Of a DNA stretch of 64,000 nt, positions 12,693 to 25,945 are shown in pieces (the first letter of the stretch is position 1; each line of letters starts with the position of its first letter). The position numbers and the translations under genes are program-made. The stretch is taken from contig CM042911.1 in NCBI GenBank assembly GCA_023653625.1, forward strand, positions 7,515,501 through 7,579,500, in the 5' to 3' direction. Below the pieces are notes generated by a model. It made no database searches, was not told where the DNA came from, and saw nothing but the letters and a program-made list of their open reading frames with translations. This DNA is from Triadica sebifera. Its lineage: Eukaryota > Streptophyta > Magnoliopsida > Malpighiales > Euphorbiaceae.

Positions 12693-14766
12693 CTTCCAAG
12701 CTTCAATACATCTCTTATTTTAAAAGATGAGTATGAAACAAGAAATAGATTTTGGTTAAAACATCTTTATATCTTAATTTTTACCTGTTTAAGTTACGAT
12801 TTTGTTGGTCCTCATAAAAAATTAAAAAATAATAAAAAAATATATTTTGAAATAATTGATTTTCTTGTTTAAAATATGAATTAGTCATATTTCTTTGTGC
12901 CTTTAATTATACTTATAAATAAGTGCTAATGAAGCATCATCTTAAGATATATTAGAAAATACAATAAATAGAATATGGTTTCTAAACATCGAATGACTTA
13001 TTTTCTCATAAAATATCTTATAAGACACATATAATGTTTTTTTGTTCATGCTCCAAGGGACATTAACAGGGTTAAGGAACATTCTATATATATGAATATT
13101 TTTGTTTCTTAACGATATTTATCGCTTTGATTGAACAAAAAGGTATGACTTCTCATTTTTCTTATATATATATATATATATAAAAAGAAGAAAACAAAAT
13201 CAAAGTCAAACCATTGAATTTTTCGTTAGATTTCCTCAACGGATTGAATTTAAATTTACAATCATTTCATTATCCGGAGAAAAATAAATAACGAAGTAGA
13301 AGAAGAAATAGTTGTGCAAGGAAAGAAATAAAAGAAACAACGAAATAAAAAATTTATATTTAATTTTCTCTCAATAAGTGAAATAAAATAAACAAATTAT
13401 ATATTTTTCTTAACTAGTAGCCTCAAATTTGAACTTTGAATATGAAACATTTTTAAAATTTAAAAATGAATATTTTACTCTTTTAACGAGTATATCTATG
13501 CGAATAATGGATACGAAGACGAAAAAATTTTTGTATTTAATTTTTTTTTGTTTGAACAATGTTGCAGGAGAAAATAAAAGAAAAACAAAATCTGAAATTT
13601 TCAACCACTTTTGTCTTACTCTTATGTGAACTTTTCAATTTTTATACACGTAAAGTTTGCTCTTTCTTTTTTTTTTTTATTTTCTTTTTTTTAATCGTTA
13701 GGGGTTGGTTGCTTGCAAGATTTCTATAGAAGTTGGTATACTAATAAAGATTTCAACTTTTACTGTTTTTTTTTTTTTGCCTGAAAGGAACTTTATTGCA
13801 ATAATTACTTACTGGAAATTTGAGCACAATATAGTTATAATGTTTGAATGTTATGATAATCAATTATTATTGGTAGTTATGACTTTGCAATGTGAATCAA
13901 TGAGCTTATAGACCATTAATTACTGAGAATATATTCGATAGTTAAATCAAATCAAATTTGTTATTATTGAGTATGCATTGTTGTTGTTTTCTTAACAAAT
14001 TTAGCTAATTAAATCATCAATTATTTTCAAAAAAAAGAGTGTAATATAGCTTACTATTAATTAATAAATAATATTATAAATTCCATTTTTTTCTACAAAT
14101 TTTTGCTTAATATGAATTGCTAAACAAATTGACTTTTTCACATCATTAAATTGTTAAAATTCAGGAGTGAAAATTTAAAAATTTAAGATGCTTGAGGCTT
14201 AGTTGAACTAAAAAAATAAGTAAATGTTAAAACATGAAAAGTGAAAATTTGAGAAGTTTGTTGTACAGTAAAGTTGACTAGGCAAACAGAGAGAGTTGGA
14301 AATGATTTTGAAAATTAAGTCTTTTCAGAAAATATTCTTCCAAAAAATATTTTTTTTTATTTTTTAATATTTGGTTTATCTTTAAAAAAAATAAGTCAAA
14401 AAAAATATTTTCTAAATCAACGGAAAATATCTCAAAAATAAGGAAAAATAAATTTTCATTCTAAAAAAGATAAGTCATTTTCCAAAATTTATCAGATATA
14501 AAAAAATGTATTTTTTCCAGTGTTGCATCAAAATCAAAATATAAGAAATATTATATTTTTATAGAAAATATTTTATTTAGAAAATATTTTATAAAACTAA
14601 ATTATTTTTGGAAACTATATTGAGCTTAAGAAGGCTGAATAGTGAACGCCCATTCTCTATAACTCTGCAGTCCATAGTTCACTCGTGAGCCAATTTCATT
14701 GGGCTTTCTGATATAAATATAATATCAGAAACTATATTTTCATAATCGGTTATAAATAAATAAAAT

Positions 14767-14769
<3 letters not shown>

Positions 14770-14797
<28 letters not shown>

Positions 14798-14798
14798 A
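14770..14798. repeat. (AG)n microsatellite
   Basis: About 14 uninterrupted AG units lie within a purine-rich stretch that continues to about 14840. Confidence 0.9.
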
Positions 14799-14880
14799 CG
14801 GAAAAGATAAGAAAGAAAAAGAAAAAGAAAAAGTGGAGAGATCCTGAAATCTTTAGCAGTATATCCACATACAATTTTCA

Positions 14881-14883
<3 letters not shown>

Positions 14884-14911
<28 letters not shown>
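14884..14911. repeat. (AT)n microsatellite
   Basis: About 14 uninterrupted AT units. Confidence 0.9.
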
Positions 14912-17900
14912 GGAAATCTAACAAAAGAGATGAATTGAATTGAAAGATCTGGATTAAAAAAGAAAAACTATAAAGTTCAAAATTTGCATTATGAACAAAA
15001 TCATATGATTTTAATTAAAAAATAAATATAAAAGAAATAAATCTATTATTTTATTGAATTTTGAACGTGTGAAATTAAATCTAAACGTCTAATTAATCGT
15101 AATGATTAGTTAGCTTAAATAATTATATTAAAATTTGGTTTAATTGTGTGAATAAATTTAGTTTTTATTGGTTAAACGCTAATTAATAGATTAACTTAAA
15201 TACATTTAGCTTTTGACATTATATAATTAACTAAATTCCAAATATTTTTTCTTATATTTTTTTTTCAGTGTCTACTTCTCTTCTTATTAAACAATTTTTC
15301 TAGAGAAAGGGATCCTAATTAACTCTTATATAGAATGACACAAAATTTTGAGTTGACCCTATTTATATGCACACTGCTTCAGTTTAAGCATCCAAATATA
15401 AGATAGCTGATAATTATGATAAAAGATCTAAAATGATTAATTTTAGAATTACGATTACTGAGCTCAAATTAAGTCCTTTTAAATTTGTTCTTGTCTATAT
15501 TAAATCCTAAAATTTTGATTTTTGTCTAAATCAAATTATTTAATTTGAATTTTCTTTCAATTTATTTTTTGTCTATAAGGGTTTAATTTTAACAAAATAA
15601 AAATTAAAGGGCTTAATTTGACAAATAAAAATTTAAAAGACACAATATATATATATATATAAGCATAATTTTAGAGTAAAAATATGTGTTTTTCTAAATT
15701 AAAAAAAAAAAGAGTTTCCAAAGTAAGAAATGGAAAAATTTTGGGTTAACGGCATAAATGGTACCAATATTTGTCACTTTGTTATAAATTGATACAAAAA
15801 ATTTTAATTGCTATAAATTGGTACCAAAATTTTTAGAAACGTTACAATCTTGTACCTAAAGTCTGCATTTAATACCGAAATGTCTAGTTGACATGTCATA
15901 TGAAAAGAACTTCCATGTTAGCTTTTTTTTACCGTAAATAATACCTGAAAAAACTAAGCCATTTAATAATGTTTATAGAAAAAAAACCCTAAATCAAATC
16001 AAACTTCAAATCCCTACTTCATCCTTTGTTCGACATTTTCCTCCACCCTTCTCCCTTCTTTTGCTCCGCCTCCCATTGTCACCACCAATGAAAAGCCATA
16101 TGCCTTAAACATTCCGGGTTACAACATCGGTGAAAATCCCTCCACCTTGTCCATTCTGGGGTACACATTCAATTGTGTCAAGATGTTATATCCGCTAATT
16201 TAGGTATCGAGTCGCGCATGTCTCTAAACAAACGCATTGAACCGATTAAAGTCTAAATTCGGATTTAGACCAAAATTAATCAAGATAATGATTAATAATT
16301 ATGATATATGCCTAATAAAATGTTTAGAAAGCTTAAAAAAGTTGATTTACAGTAAAGGACTAAACTGCAAAATTTGATAAGTTTTAGGGTCAATTTGCAA
16401 TTTACCAAAATTTTGAAGATTTAATGAGATATTTGGTATTTAAAATATTAAATTGGACATCAAATATACATGTTGGCCGGCCACTCCATGAAAAATAAGA
16501 TTAATATGATAATTAATCCTAAATGTCAAGATTTTGGTAAAAAAAAATGGTGGACCCATATGAGACTTTTGACCATTCTCTTAATTCTTTTTTTTTCTTC
16601 CTTATCTTTTCTTCTTAAATTATTATTTTTTTTTTCTCAAGAACTAGCCTCCACACGACCCTCACCATCATCCATAGCCAAGAGCTTATGCTAGAGAGAG
16701 AAAGGAAGAGAAAATAGAGAGAAAGATAAGGAAAATTGATTTTCATGCACAACAAGACCTAAGAAAGCTAATGAGAGCAAGAAGGAAGAAAAATAAGCAA
16801 ATTTTGAGGAGAGAGAAATCTCCATAGTTGTGATCAAGTAGAAGAAGAAATAGTATAGGTAAGAAGCTCTCTTTCTCTTTTTTAACTTTCATCAAAGGAA
16901 AATATGGTTTTGAGCTCATTTAGAGCTTGATTATGTAGAGAGAAAGTTTAGGGTTTCAAAAGAGAGAGTTTAGGGTTTCATAAGAGTTTTAATAAGGTAA
17001 GGTTTTGATGATGATTTTGTGTGTTTTAGAAATTCAAAGTGACAAAAAAAAGAACTCAAAGAAACAAAGGCAAAGAGAAAAGCTACCTAGAGAAATTGAA
17101 GGAGAAAAAGAAGAGGTTTATGCATAACTTAAGGCAATAGTCTATGTTTTATTATCAAGTTGCATGATTTGAGCATTTGGAATTTAAATTAAAATTATGG
17201 GTATGCATGTTTGCTAGAGTTAGCAGTATATTTGGTAAAAATTAAATCAGGTGATTGTGTGTGTGCAATGCTGATATTTATGTAGTAGTTTTACATATAC
17301 TACTATAACTTAAACTCTAGAATAATGTGTTTTTGGTTGGGTTTTGAAAGATAAGACATAGGAATTTAACTTTAATTTAGACCATAAAATCTAAATATAT
17401 CTGTATTTTCCTAGAAAAATACATATATTTCAAACTTATGATCTGTTTATAAAATTTTGAACAAAATTGTTAGTGACCAGTCAGTATTCAATTAATCATA
17501 TCTTTTTCTACAAAACTCTAAATTTAGTGATTTAACTTTTATATTAAAGATAAGATCATAGGCTATAAATCTCTAGAATACTATTTAATTTAATTCGAAC
17601 TGAAACATGGCCAAAATTTAGGTAAAAAATAAAACATGAATTCTGCTTGAAACATGACAGATTGAAAAAAATAAAATTTAAATATTTAAGTTATATTATA
17701 TTAATTGTTATAATGTGAATTTTACTCAAATGAAGTATATGAGAAATCAAATGAGTTATCAGACTCATAAAAATGATGTGTAAATAAAATCATAGTTAAG
17801 TATTTTATGATTGAGATAATAAAAGATAAAGGAATATATATTTTTATTTTTTTATATAGTTATGAATTTTAATGACATTAATTAATCTTTAGAACACCTA

Positions 17901-17957
17901 GCTTAGAATTAAAATTTTGGATAGTTTGACATAACAATCAGGGGGATTATTAATATC

Positions 17958-18041
17958 TATGATGACACAATTAATAAAGTCGATGATGACACTATAATTA
18001 AAGTCAATAATGACATTATTATTAATGTCGATGATGACATC

Positions 18042-18042
<1 letters not shown>
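17958..18042 (+). repeat. 24-bp tandem array in LTR copy 1
   Basis: About 3.5 units of GATGATGACACTATAATTAA then AGTC. The same 24-bp unit is present in about 7-8 copies in the related LTR at 62925-63115 (opposite strand). A (TA)n tract of about 50 bp follows directly at 18047-18098. Confidence 0.85.

Positions 18043-18046
<4 letters not shown>

Positions 18047-18098
<52 letters not shown>
18047..18098. repeat. (TA)n microsatellite in LTR copy 1
   Basis: About 25 TA units sit between the 24-bp array and the CACTGGTGATGACA flank. The other LTR copy has no such tract at this place, so it probably expanded after the copies split. Confidence 0.9.
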
Positions 18099-18100
<2 letters not shown>

Positions 18101-18502
18101 TGGTGATGACACTTATATGTGCATACCATAAATATCCGGGTGACACTCATAAATGTCTGGATGACAATCTCGTTATCCTTGTTAGTAGTTCCTAGGTGTT
18201 ATGAACATAAATTAGTTAATAAAATTAAAAGAGTTCATGACAAAGTAAAATGAATATGAGATATAAATATAAGAAGTGGTATATATATATACTAATGAAC
18301 AATGAGATAATAAATTGTATGAAAAATGTGCATCATAAAAATATGATAAAACATGTTGTATGAATTTTTATACGTTACAAATATATGACAATGCATGTTA
18401 CATGATATAGTATATTGTCTTATCTTTATGCATCACTAAACTTAAAGTTTAGCGTGAAAGTTTTCCTTCCGCGCAGATTGAGAAAGGTAGTTGAGCTTGT
18501 AG

Positions 18503-19022
18503 TAGGGATGATAATTTTTTTCTGCCCCGACCTTGCCCCGAACGAGGCGGTTTTTTCAAGTTTTATTTTTTCCCGCCTCGACCCCGCCCCAACCCCGAAT
18601 TTGTTTTGCCAGGGACGGGGGGATGGTATATATATTCCCCGCCTTGACTCCGCTCCGAAAATATATTTATATAATTATATAATTATATTATTTATATATA
18701 TAATAATTATTTATATTTTAACATAATTAATATTTTAAAAATAATAATAAAATAAAAATATAACACTTATTTTAAGTAAAAAATATTTTTTATTTAAAAA
18801 ATTATATAATTAACTAATTAATTAAAATAAAAAAATAATTTTAACATTAAAAAAAATAATAAATTTTGGGGATCAAGGCGAGGTCGGGGATCCCCATCTC
18901 TGTGTGGTGCAGGGACGGGGATTCAAAACGTTTTTTCGTCGGGGTTCGGGGCAGAGTCGGGGTACGGGGGTGGAGACGGGGACGGGAAACTTCACCCCGA
19001 ATCTGCCTCATTGTCATCCATA
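18503..19022. mobile_element. hAT-type MITE nested in the solo LTR, TSD GCTTGTAG
   Basis: The ends are TAGGGATGATAAT and, reversed, TATGGATGACAAT. The flanking octamers are identical: GCTTGTAG at 18495-18502 and 19023-19030. Both arms are GC-rich runs of CCCCGACC/GGGGACGGGG type around an AT-rich core with no ORF. The exact 8-bp duplication and inverted ends support the hAT superfamily and a fairly recent insertion. Confidence 0.85.
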
Positions 19023-19337
19023 GCTTGTAGATATAGGTAGTTGTGGTCTAATACAGTAAAACAGTTGACAATGAAAACTATGGGTCACAACTCTTTTGTA
19101 TTTATATTTCTTTATTTTGGATTTATAAAATATTTTTTATGATTTTGTAATTAACTTGAAATTTGGAAATTTTATTTTATGTAAATAAAATGTACATTAT
19201 CTCTTTTATATGTTTGAGCTTTGAGTTAATAAAATGTATAACGTTTTAGTATTTATTACAATAATGATTTGAAGAAGTCAGTGTAGCACTTCTTTATCCA
19301 GACACTTGAGCCTGGAGTGAGGGGGTGTTACACAAGA

Positions 19338-21295
19338 TGTAAGGCATAAGATGTAATAATTACATTTTCACTACCTCGTGTAAGCATTTCATACATTGTC
19401 ATTTATATAAGTAAATAAATTTTCATATTTCATTTCATAGTTCATTAGCCCAAAATCTCGTTTCTGGACTGTTTGGATACGGGATGTGAGATAGAGGTGT
19501 TCGTAGAGCTTAAACCACCATAATCACCAAAATATCAAGTCAATGGTGCTTGCAAAACTTCAGTCACCTTGACCAAGTATAATTACGTTATCTGTGTATA
19601 ATTAGGATTAGGGATATTCTCGGATCTATAGCCACCTTATTCCTAAATTATATCAATATGGGTATCGTAATTCTCCCCTTAATAGTGCATCATCTATCCC
19701 ATGTTAGTCCTTAGGTAGAGAAATTGACAATTAAAATCGTTAATTAATTGTTTTTATCATGTCTTTATTTTCTAAAACCAATACTCATTTTGTATTAACA
19801 TAATTATATGTTCACAATTCATTTCAAAACCATGTATTAACATGATATTTCATCAAATATTACGATAAATTTTAAAGCATGTCATAAAGAGCGAATTAAA
19901 CTAATGATTTTAACCAATGAGAACAAACAGGTATTCAATTTCGTATCCCCCAACTTGCATTTTCCTTAACAAATTAGAACCAATGAATTCAAATTTTGTG
20001 GCTCTTGGCTTATGACACTAATTAATCAAACCAATAAATTAATTAGTATTTAGTCTAATTTTTAGATTAAATTAAAGGTGATGTTCCTAATAATCAAATC
20101 CTAAAATTTTCATTCTCAGATTAATAATTGGTGATCAAACAATTATCAAACTAGAAACTAAATAAGTACAATTGAAAATAAAAGAAAATTATTCATTTAT
20201 TAAAAGATAAATAAAGTTCATACAAAATTGGGGTTTATCGTTGAGCACCCATTAAATATTTAGTCTAACATCACTATCACAATAGTCATGTTCATATTAA
20301 TATTTAAGCTAAACATTATAGTTGAGAAAGGAAATAAGAAAAAGACTAAAGTGCTCCCTGAATAGGCCAAAACACAAGCTTGCAAATAGGTTGATCTCCA
20401 AATCTTCAACTCAATTTTGAACCAATCACTCATCGAGGTCGTAGTGATTATCATGGTAATGATGTTTGGCAAAACAGACACTTGGTTCAACACTTGAGTA
20501 TCGCAAACGCACTGATTTGTCATGCTTGTGAAAATTTCTTCCTCTTTAACACTTAAAATTCACCAAAAACTTTGATCTTAATCCTTCAAAAACTTCATAA
20601 TCACTCCACACTTCACTAAATACCTGTGAACATGAAATTAGATAAACTAAGTACTCGAAATCACTCAAAAATCAATTATTCAACACGAAAAACACCAACT
20701 CGAAACATACTTATAAAACACACATCATCCAGCGTCTCCAACGCCTTTCAACATTCCTTGTTCTAGCATCTTCGATTTTTAGGTTCTAGTTTGCCTTTGA
20801 CATTCATTTCATTCTGCATATTAAACTTCATAATAGTAACAAATTAATAATGCCTATTTGTTAGATTATTAAATTTTGATTCATGCCTTTGTTACAAATT
20901 AAACCCTATCAATGCATTTGTTTTCAACTTGATAATTCAAATAACCAATTAATGGATTGGAAACAAATGGAAAAAGGTGAAGACCAACCTTGATATGGTA
21001 CTACTAAATATCCCTTATTGTGCAATAATATGGTTTAGTGTTAATTTACATGTTTTAAGATTTGTGAATTGAAATTGAAAAGAAATATTGCATGTGTATA
21101 GCGTGTAATTCAAATTATTTTATAATCAAATGACATACTTTGTTAAAAGATTTTACAAGTATGCATAAAAGCAATGTAATTGGTTGGATATATTACTCCT
21201 CTATTGATAGAAAGCCCATAACTAAGCTAGAGTTAGTGGCAAGGGAACTAGGTGTATGCCTTCTTGATAGCCATCTTTATTAGAAATGTCATAGA
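19338..21295. other. Spacer without recognisable genes
   Basis: AT-rich. A minus-strand ORF of 87 codons (20260-20523) has no motif I recognise and no codon bias. The last 150 bases may hold more of the decayed Mutator N-terminus, but stops in all frames prevent a firm call. Confidence 0.4.
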
Positions 21296-22863
21296 GTGAC
21301 AATCTTTGATGAGATAAGAAAATTGGATAATGATAAGGATGTTTTAGAAATGTCAAGTTGTGTTGACAAGTCTAAAATTGTGCATGTCCATGCCTTGTGT
21401 AATGAAAAAATGCAAAATGTGGAAGGCAAAATGATTGATGCAGTAGTTATAGAGCAGCCTAATATTGATGTAGATGATTCATCTGACGAAGAAAGTAGTT
21501 ACTACGATGATTTTGATTATGATTGACTTGATGACAATGATGATATACTTTTTTGAAAATTATGTTGATATTGATGTCGAGAGAGATAAAACTAGGATGA
21601 CTAATCTTGATAGAGAAGATGAAGAGTTAGATGACACAACATGCTATATCGGATGAGTTAATTTCATGTTTTTCTGACGATGATAGTAACGACTGCTCTA
21701 AAAGAACTAGGTTTTATTTTTTTTAATTAAAATCTTAATAGAGGGGTTCCAGAATTGAGTATTGACACGTTGTTCAATAGTTTCAAACAATTTAAAGAAA
21801 TGGTGAAGCGGACAAATATTAGAAGTCAAAATAAGGTGATTTTCAGTCCGAACACAAAACAAAAATGTAAGGCCAAATGTAAAAATCAATGTGGAGAGGG
21901 ATCATCATACACCGATTACAAGATATATGGCATGGAGGGCTAAACAATTAGCACTAAAATCCATAAATGGAGATGAAGAAGAACAATTTTTTAGGTTGTA
22001 TGACTACAGATTGGAACTATTAAAGACTAACCCTGGATCGACTGTTATTATCCATTTAGATAACTTCGTCTTTAGGTCAATGTATGTATATTTGGTCGTA
22101 TCAAAAAAGGGGTACAAGCATTGTAGGCCTTTGATTTCATTGGATGGATGCTGGCTAAAGGGTATATATGAGGGCAACTTTTCTTTGCATTTGTTGTTGA
22201 TGCAAATGACTGCATATATCCAGTAGCATGGGTTATGGTGGAAATGAAAAATTAGGATTATTGGTTATGGTTTTCAGATTTACTGGCAAAAGATCTCAAT
22301 TATCACTAATAGATTCCATTAGACATGTATGAGTGATCAATAAAAGGTATGTGTGTGAAGAATTTATTTCTTGGCACATATATATGTAATTATGTTATAA
22401 GATTTTGTGTTTGATGATGTTTTCTATATACTTAGGGACTCATTCCTATTGTTGAATATGTATTCCCTAACAGAGAACACATATTTTATGTTAGGCATAT
22501 ACACTAAAAATTCAGAAAGTACTTTCACAGTCAAGGGTTGAAGGAGTTAGCTTGGTTTGCTGCTAGAGCAAGCTATATGCAGCAATTTCAGAAGGCATTG
22601 GATAGTTTAAAAGAGGTAAATTAGGAGGCACATGATTATATAAATGAAATACAATCCCACCATTAGTTTAGGAGTCACTTTAAGACTGGAGCTAAATATG
22701 ATATGTTAAATAATTTGTGCAAGTTGTTTAATAGTTTCATTTTAGCTTTAAGGACCAAGGGTGTCATAGTCATGAATAAGATTATTCGAACAATACTTAT
22801 GAAAAGGATACATAAGAAGAGGGACTCAATGAGAAGAGTTGGAAGTGAATATTGCCCCCAAAA
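21296..22863 (+). pseudogene. Mutator-like (MULE) transposase remnant
   Basis: Fragments in the right order, spread over frames and broken by stops: a DNDKDVLEMSSCVD segment with an acidic DVDDSSDEESSYYDDFDYD tail (N-terminal region of plant MuDR transposases); KKGYKHCRPLISLDGCWLKG at about 22110-22165, the hallmark around the first catalytic Asp; DANDCIYPVAWVMVE just after; then REHIFYVRHIH, LAWFAARASYMQQFQKALDS and ILALRTKGVIVMNKIIRTIL. Stops occur after MTAYIQ in one frame, in VRHIH*KF and elsewhere, so it is inactive. No terminal inverted repeats were found. The 3' end runs straight into the LINE fragment. Confidence 0.8.
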
Positions 22864-22917
22864 TTAGTAAATTTTATATGTGATTGATATATTAATAGAT
22901 TTAATTTTACTAATATA

Positions 22918-24808
22918 CTTAGGGAGATACTTTGGGAGTTTTCCTGTTGCATTTTGGAGCAGGAAAAAACACTTACCAGTATTGAGTGGAAAGAGTGATA
23001 GCAAAATTAGCTAGGTAGAATGTCACTAAGAATTCTCTGGCTCGTAAAGTGACTTTGGCTCAGTTAGTGTTGTTTTATCTTCCTATTTATAAGATGCAGA
23101 CGACCAAACTCCTAATTTTAGCATGTCATAAAATTGAGCAGCTGATGAGGAGATTTATATGAGGAGGAGGCCAACATCAGAGAAAAATTGCTTTAGTTCA
23201 TTGAGAGGTTGTTACTTGGCCTAACGATAAAGGTTGTTTAGGTTTGATATCTTTGCAAGAGTTGAACAATTAATATTTTATGAAATTGGCCTGAATATTT
23301 TTAACCCAAAAGGAAAAGCTATAGATGAAGGTAATAACTTCTAAATACAATGTCGGTTATGATGTGAGTAGATGTCTGGTGGTGCCCCAAAATTGTTTCG
23401 TTATTTGGAGGATTATTGGTCGGATTTGATAAGAGATGAGGAAGAATATATATTGGTCTCTTGGAAATGGGGAGGATATTAATTTCTGGATTGATCATTG
23501 GATTTCGAGTTGTTACTCTTTGCATGAGGAAGCGATAATAAAGATTGGAGACAGAAAGTTAAATTGGTCACTATCAGATTATGTGATGCCTATTGGAAAT
23601 TGAAATTAAAAATTGTTTGAAGGAAAAATTCCTAATAGATTGCTCCTTCATATAGCTGTCGTTATCCCGACTAGCACCGGAGATAGGGAGAGATGAGTTT
23701 TTCTAGGCTGCTAATGTGTTAGGAAAGTTCTCCATTCATTCAATGTATTTGACTCTAACAAGTGATCATGATTTGCTGAATTATTCTCCTATTTGGTCTA
23801 AAATCTAGCGCTGGAATGGTCCTCAACGCATTTGCATGTTTTTGTGGCTTCTTTTCCATAACCAACTTTCTAACAAATAGTGAGAGATTAAGAAGGCACC
23901 TTGATATAAATGATGTTTGTGCAGTTTGTGGATTAGATTGGGAGATAGCCATGCACGCCATGAGGGACTGCAATTCGGTTAAATCGAGTTAGCAACATCT
24001 TCTTCCACAAGCGAGCTGACTTGATTTATTTTCTATAGGGATTCTTTACAAGAATGGGTTACTAAAATTATGGTCAACGCTGGTGAGTATAAGGGCATTT
24101 CGTGGAGCTATGTTTTTGGAGCGGTTTGCTGGTGGCTTTTGGCGAAAACAAAATGATTTTATTTTTAATAATGAATTGTTGTTCGTTGATGAGGCTATTA
24201 GAGAAGTCTGGACGGTGGGGAATTCTATTATAAATGTAGCGTTGAGATTGGAGAATAAGGGTGGGAGTCCAATTCAACAAGTTACTAATGTGGCTTGGAA
24301 ATGTCCCGCTCATGGGTTTATAAAACTTAATTCAAATGGTTCTTATAATCATGGAACTGGTAGAGCTTTTGGAGGTAGTCTTCTTCAACAAAGTGGTGGT
24401 TATTGGTTGAGGCTTTATTATAAACCTGGGACATTGTGATATCATTCGTGCGGATCTGTGGGCTGTGTGTGAAGGTTTAAAACTTGCTAGGCATTTAAAT
24501 ATTGATGAGCTTCCAGTAGAATCCAATGATACAAGGCAATTGGGATGTACTGACTAATTGCTATTCACTCATTTGTATTATTAAGGATTTGATGTAGCAC
24601 TTTGAAATTGTACATTTTTCTCATATATATTGAGAAACTAATTTTATGATAGAGTTTCTTGCGAATGATACAGATAATTTTGAGATGAAAAGTTATATTC
24701 TTTTTAGATCCACCGATGGACCTCTTTCATTGGCTTTTTGCATAATGACTTGTTTCCTTTAGTTGTTGTGGGAGCTTAACTCATCTTCTAATGCCAAAAA
24801 AAAAAACA
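22918..24808 (+). pseudogene. 5'-truncated LINE (non-LTR retrotransposon) remnant
   Basis: The decayed frames carry the 3' half of a plant LINE ORF2 in canonical order. The end of the reverse transcriptase region reads LGVFLLHFGAGKNTYQY, then VTLAQLVLFYLPIYKMQTTK and a MRRFI*GGGQHQRKIALVH-like block. Next come NGEDINFWIDHW, an RT-associated zinc-binding region (VCAVCGLDWEIAMHAMRDC) and an RNase H domain (WKCPAHGFIKLNSNGSYNHG) at 24296-24355. Stops and frameshifts are frequent. A run of 11 A at 24797-24808 is the likely poly(A) tail. It begins immediately after the Mutator fragment, so it probably inserted there. Confidence 0.8.
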
Positions 24809-25940
24809 AAAATATCGTTTTCTCCTCGCATCACTCGGCTACTTCATCACTTTCATGGGAACAATGAAACAAAAATTAAAAAAATAATAAAATTTGCTTT
24901 ACTTCCTAATATTTGAAACCACATTTCCCCAAAAATTACACGTCAAACTAATCATGCTTTAATTGTGATCCACGTGTACATCGACACAGTCAAAATGGTG
25001 AGATCATCGCCGAAGTTCTTGCACGTTACGCCTCCCCCTTCTGTCTTCATCCCCCATAATTTATTAGTTGTTTGCAAAGTCCGCAGTTAGCACATTCTGA
25101 AGTGACAGCCTCGATTTTGCTGTCGTAACGAAACTCTTTATAATAAATTATTAAATATTTTAAAAAATATAATAATAATAATAATAATAATTGCTTAAAG
25201 AATCACAAAGACTTGGGAATCTAAGGGTTGCTCAAATATTCTATGAACTTTATAGAGATCCAATTTTTGGGGGCGGTCACTTTGTCCCATTATGCACTAT
25301 GGGTCCACCTTTCTTCTTCCTGCAATCTCTAGCAAATCCTTTTGACATGCTTTTGTGCTTAATGACTGCATTGCCCCTTATTTAAATTTATACTTTTTTT
25401 TTTTTGAAAAATTCACTTTTGATCTTTGCATATTGAAAAATTAGTTCATATAATTAATACAATTACTCATTTCTTCAAATATATCTCTATTAATTAGGTA
25501 AAACCCATAAGCTTTGATCTTATTCAAATTAAACTCTCAATATTTGATTTGTCTATTGAATTCGTGATCTTACGGTCTGAATAGTGATGATATAATTATG
25601 TTATGTCATTGAAAATGCACATGAACTAGTGAGCAACATAGTAGGATTCTCTTCAAAAATTCTTATTCTAAACAACAATTAAATTGATGAATAAAAAAAT
25701 TAAAAAACAAAAGTCCTTATTTTCCGATACTCCTAAAGCATTTAAAGATATTAATTAGTCCATTGCACAATATAACTATGATGAAACCAATAAAATTTAT
25801 ATGTTTATTATTATAAATTTTGTTTTTGAACAAATTGAAAAAAAATGATTGAAAAAAATACTAAATAATTAAATGATTTGCGATATTATGTGATTGTCAA
25901 ATATAAAACCCATATATATTTTTTTATTAATTTGCACAAG
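24809..25940. other. AT-rich spacer
   Basis: Nothing gene-like. There is a (TAA)n tract at about 25166-25190. A 64-codon ORF at 25191-25385 lacks recognisable motifs. Confidence 0.45.
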
Positions 25941-25945
25941 ATGTT

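Larger units (their letters stand above)
12701..16178. other. AT-rich spacer with microsatellites
   Basis: No gene is recognisable; ORFs are short, AT-driven and lack conserved motifs. It holds (TA)n near 13164-13182, (AG)n at 14770-14798, (AT)n at 14884-14911 and (AT)n near 15643-15661. At 15740-15900 the phrase ATAAATTGGTACCAAAATTT recurs in three diverged forms, probably part of an unclassified repeat. At 16020-16080 there is a pyrimidine-rich tract. Confidence 0.45.
16184..19332 (+). mobile_element. Solo long LTR of a retrotransposon (copy 1), TSD CAAGA
   Basis: It starts TGTTATATCC and ends GGGGGTGTTACA, and is bounded by exact CAAGA duplications (16179-16183, 19333-19337). No second LTR, primer-binding site or polypurine tract is present, so it is most simply a solo LTR left by LTR-LTR recombination; a LARD is possible. 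Removing the nested hAT copy leaves about 2.6 kb. Kilobase-scale LTRs ending in TGTTACA are common among plant Ty3/gypsy chromoviruses, so gypsy membership is inferred. It contains a 24-bp tandem array, a long (TA)n and the motif TTAGCGTGAAAGTTTT. It is clearly related to the minus-strand LTR at 62087-64000. Confidence 0.75.

Noticed and set aside
17898..18195. ORFs of 82 and 61 codons with long Ile-Tyr runs
   Set aside because: They translate the (TA)n tract and the neighbouring 24-bp array.
20260..20523. 87-codon minus-strand ORF
   Set aside because: No recognised domain, no splice context and no supporting neighbour.
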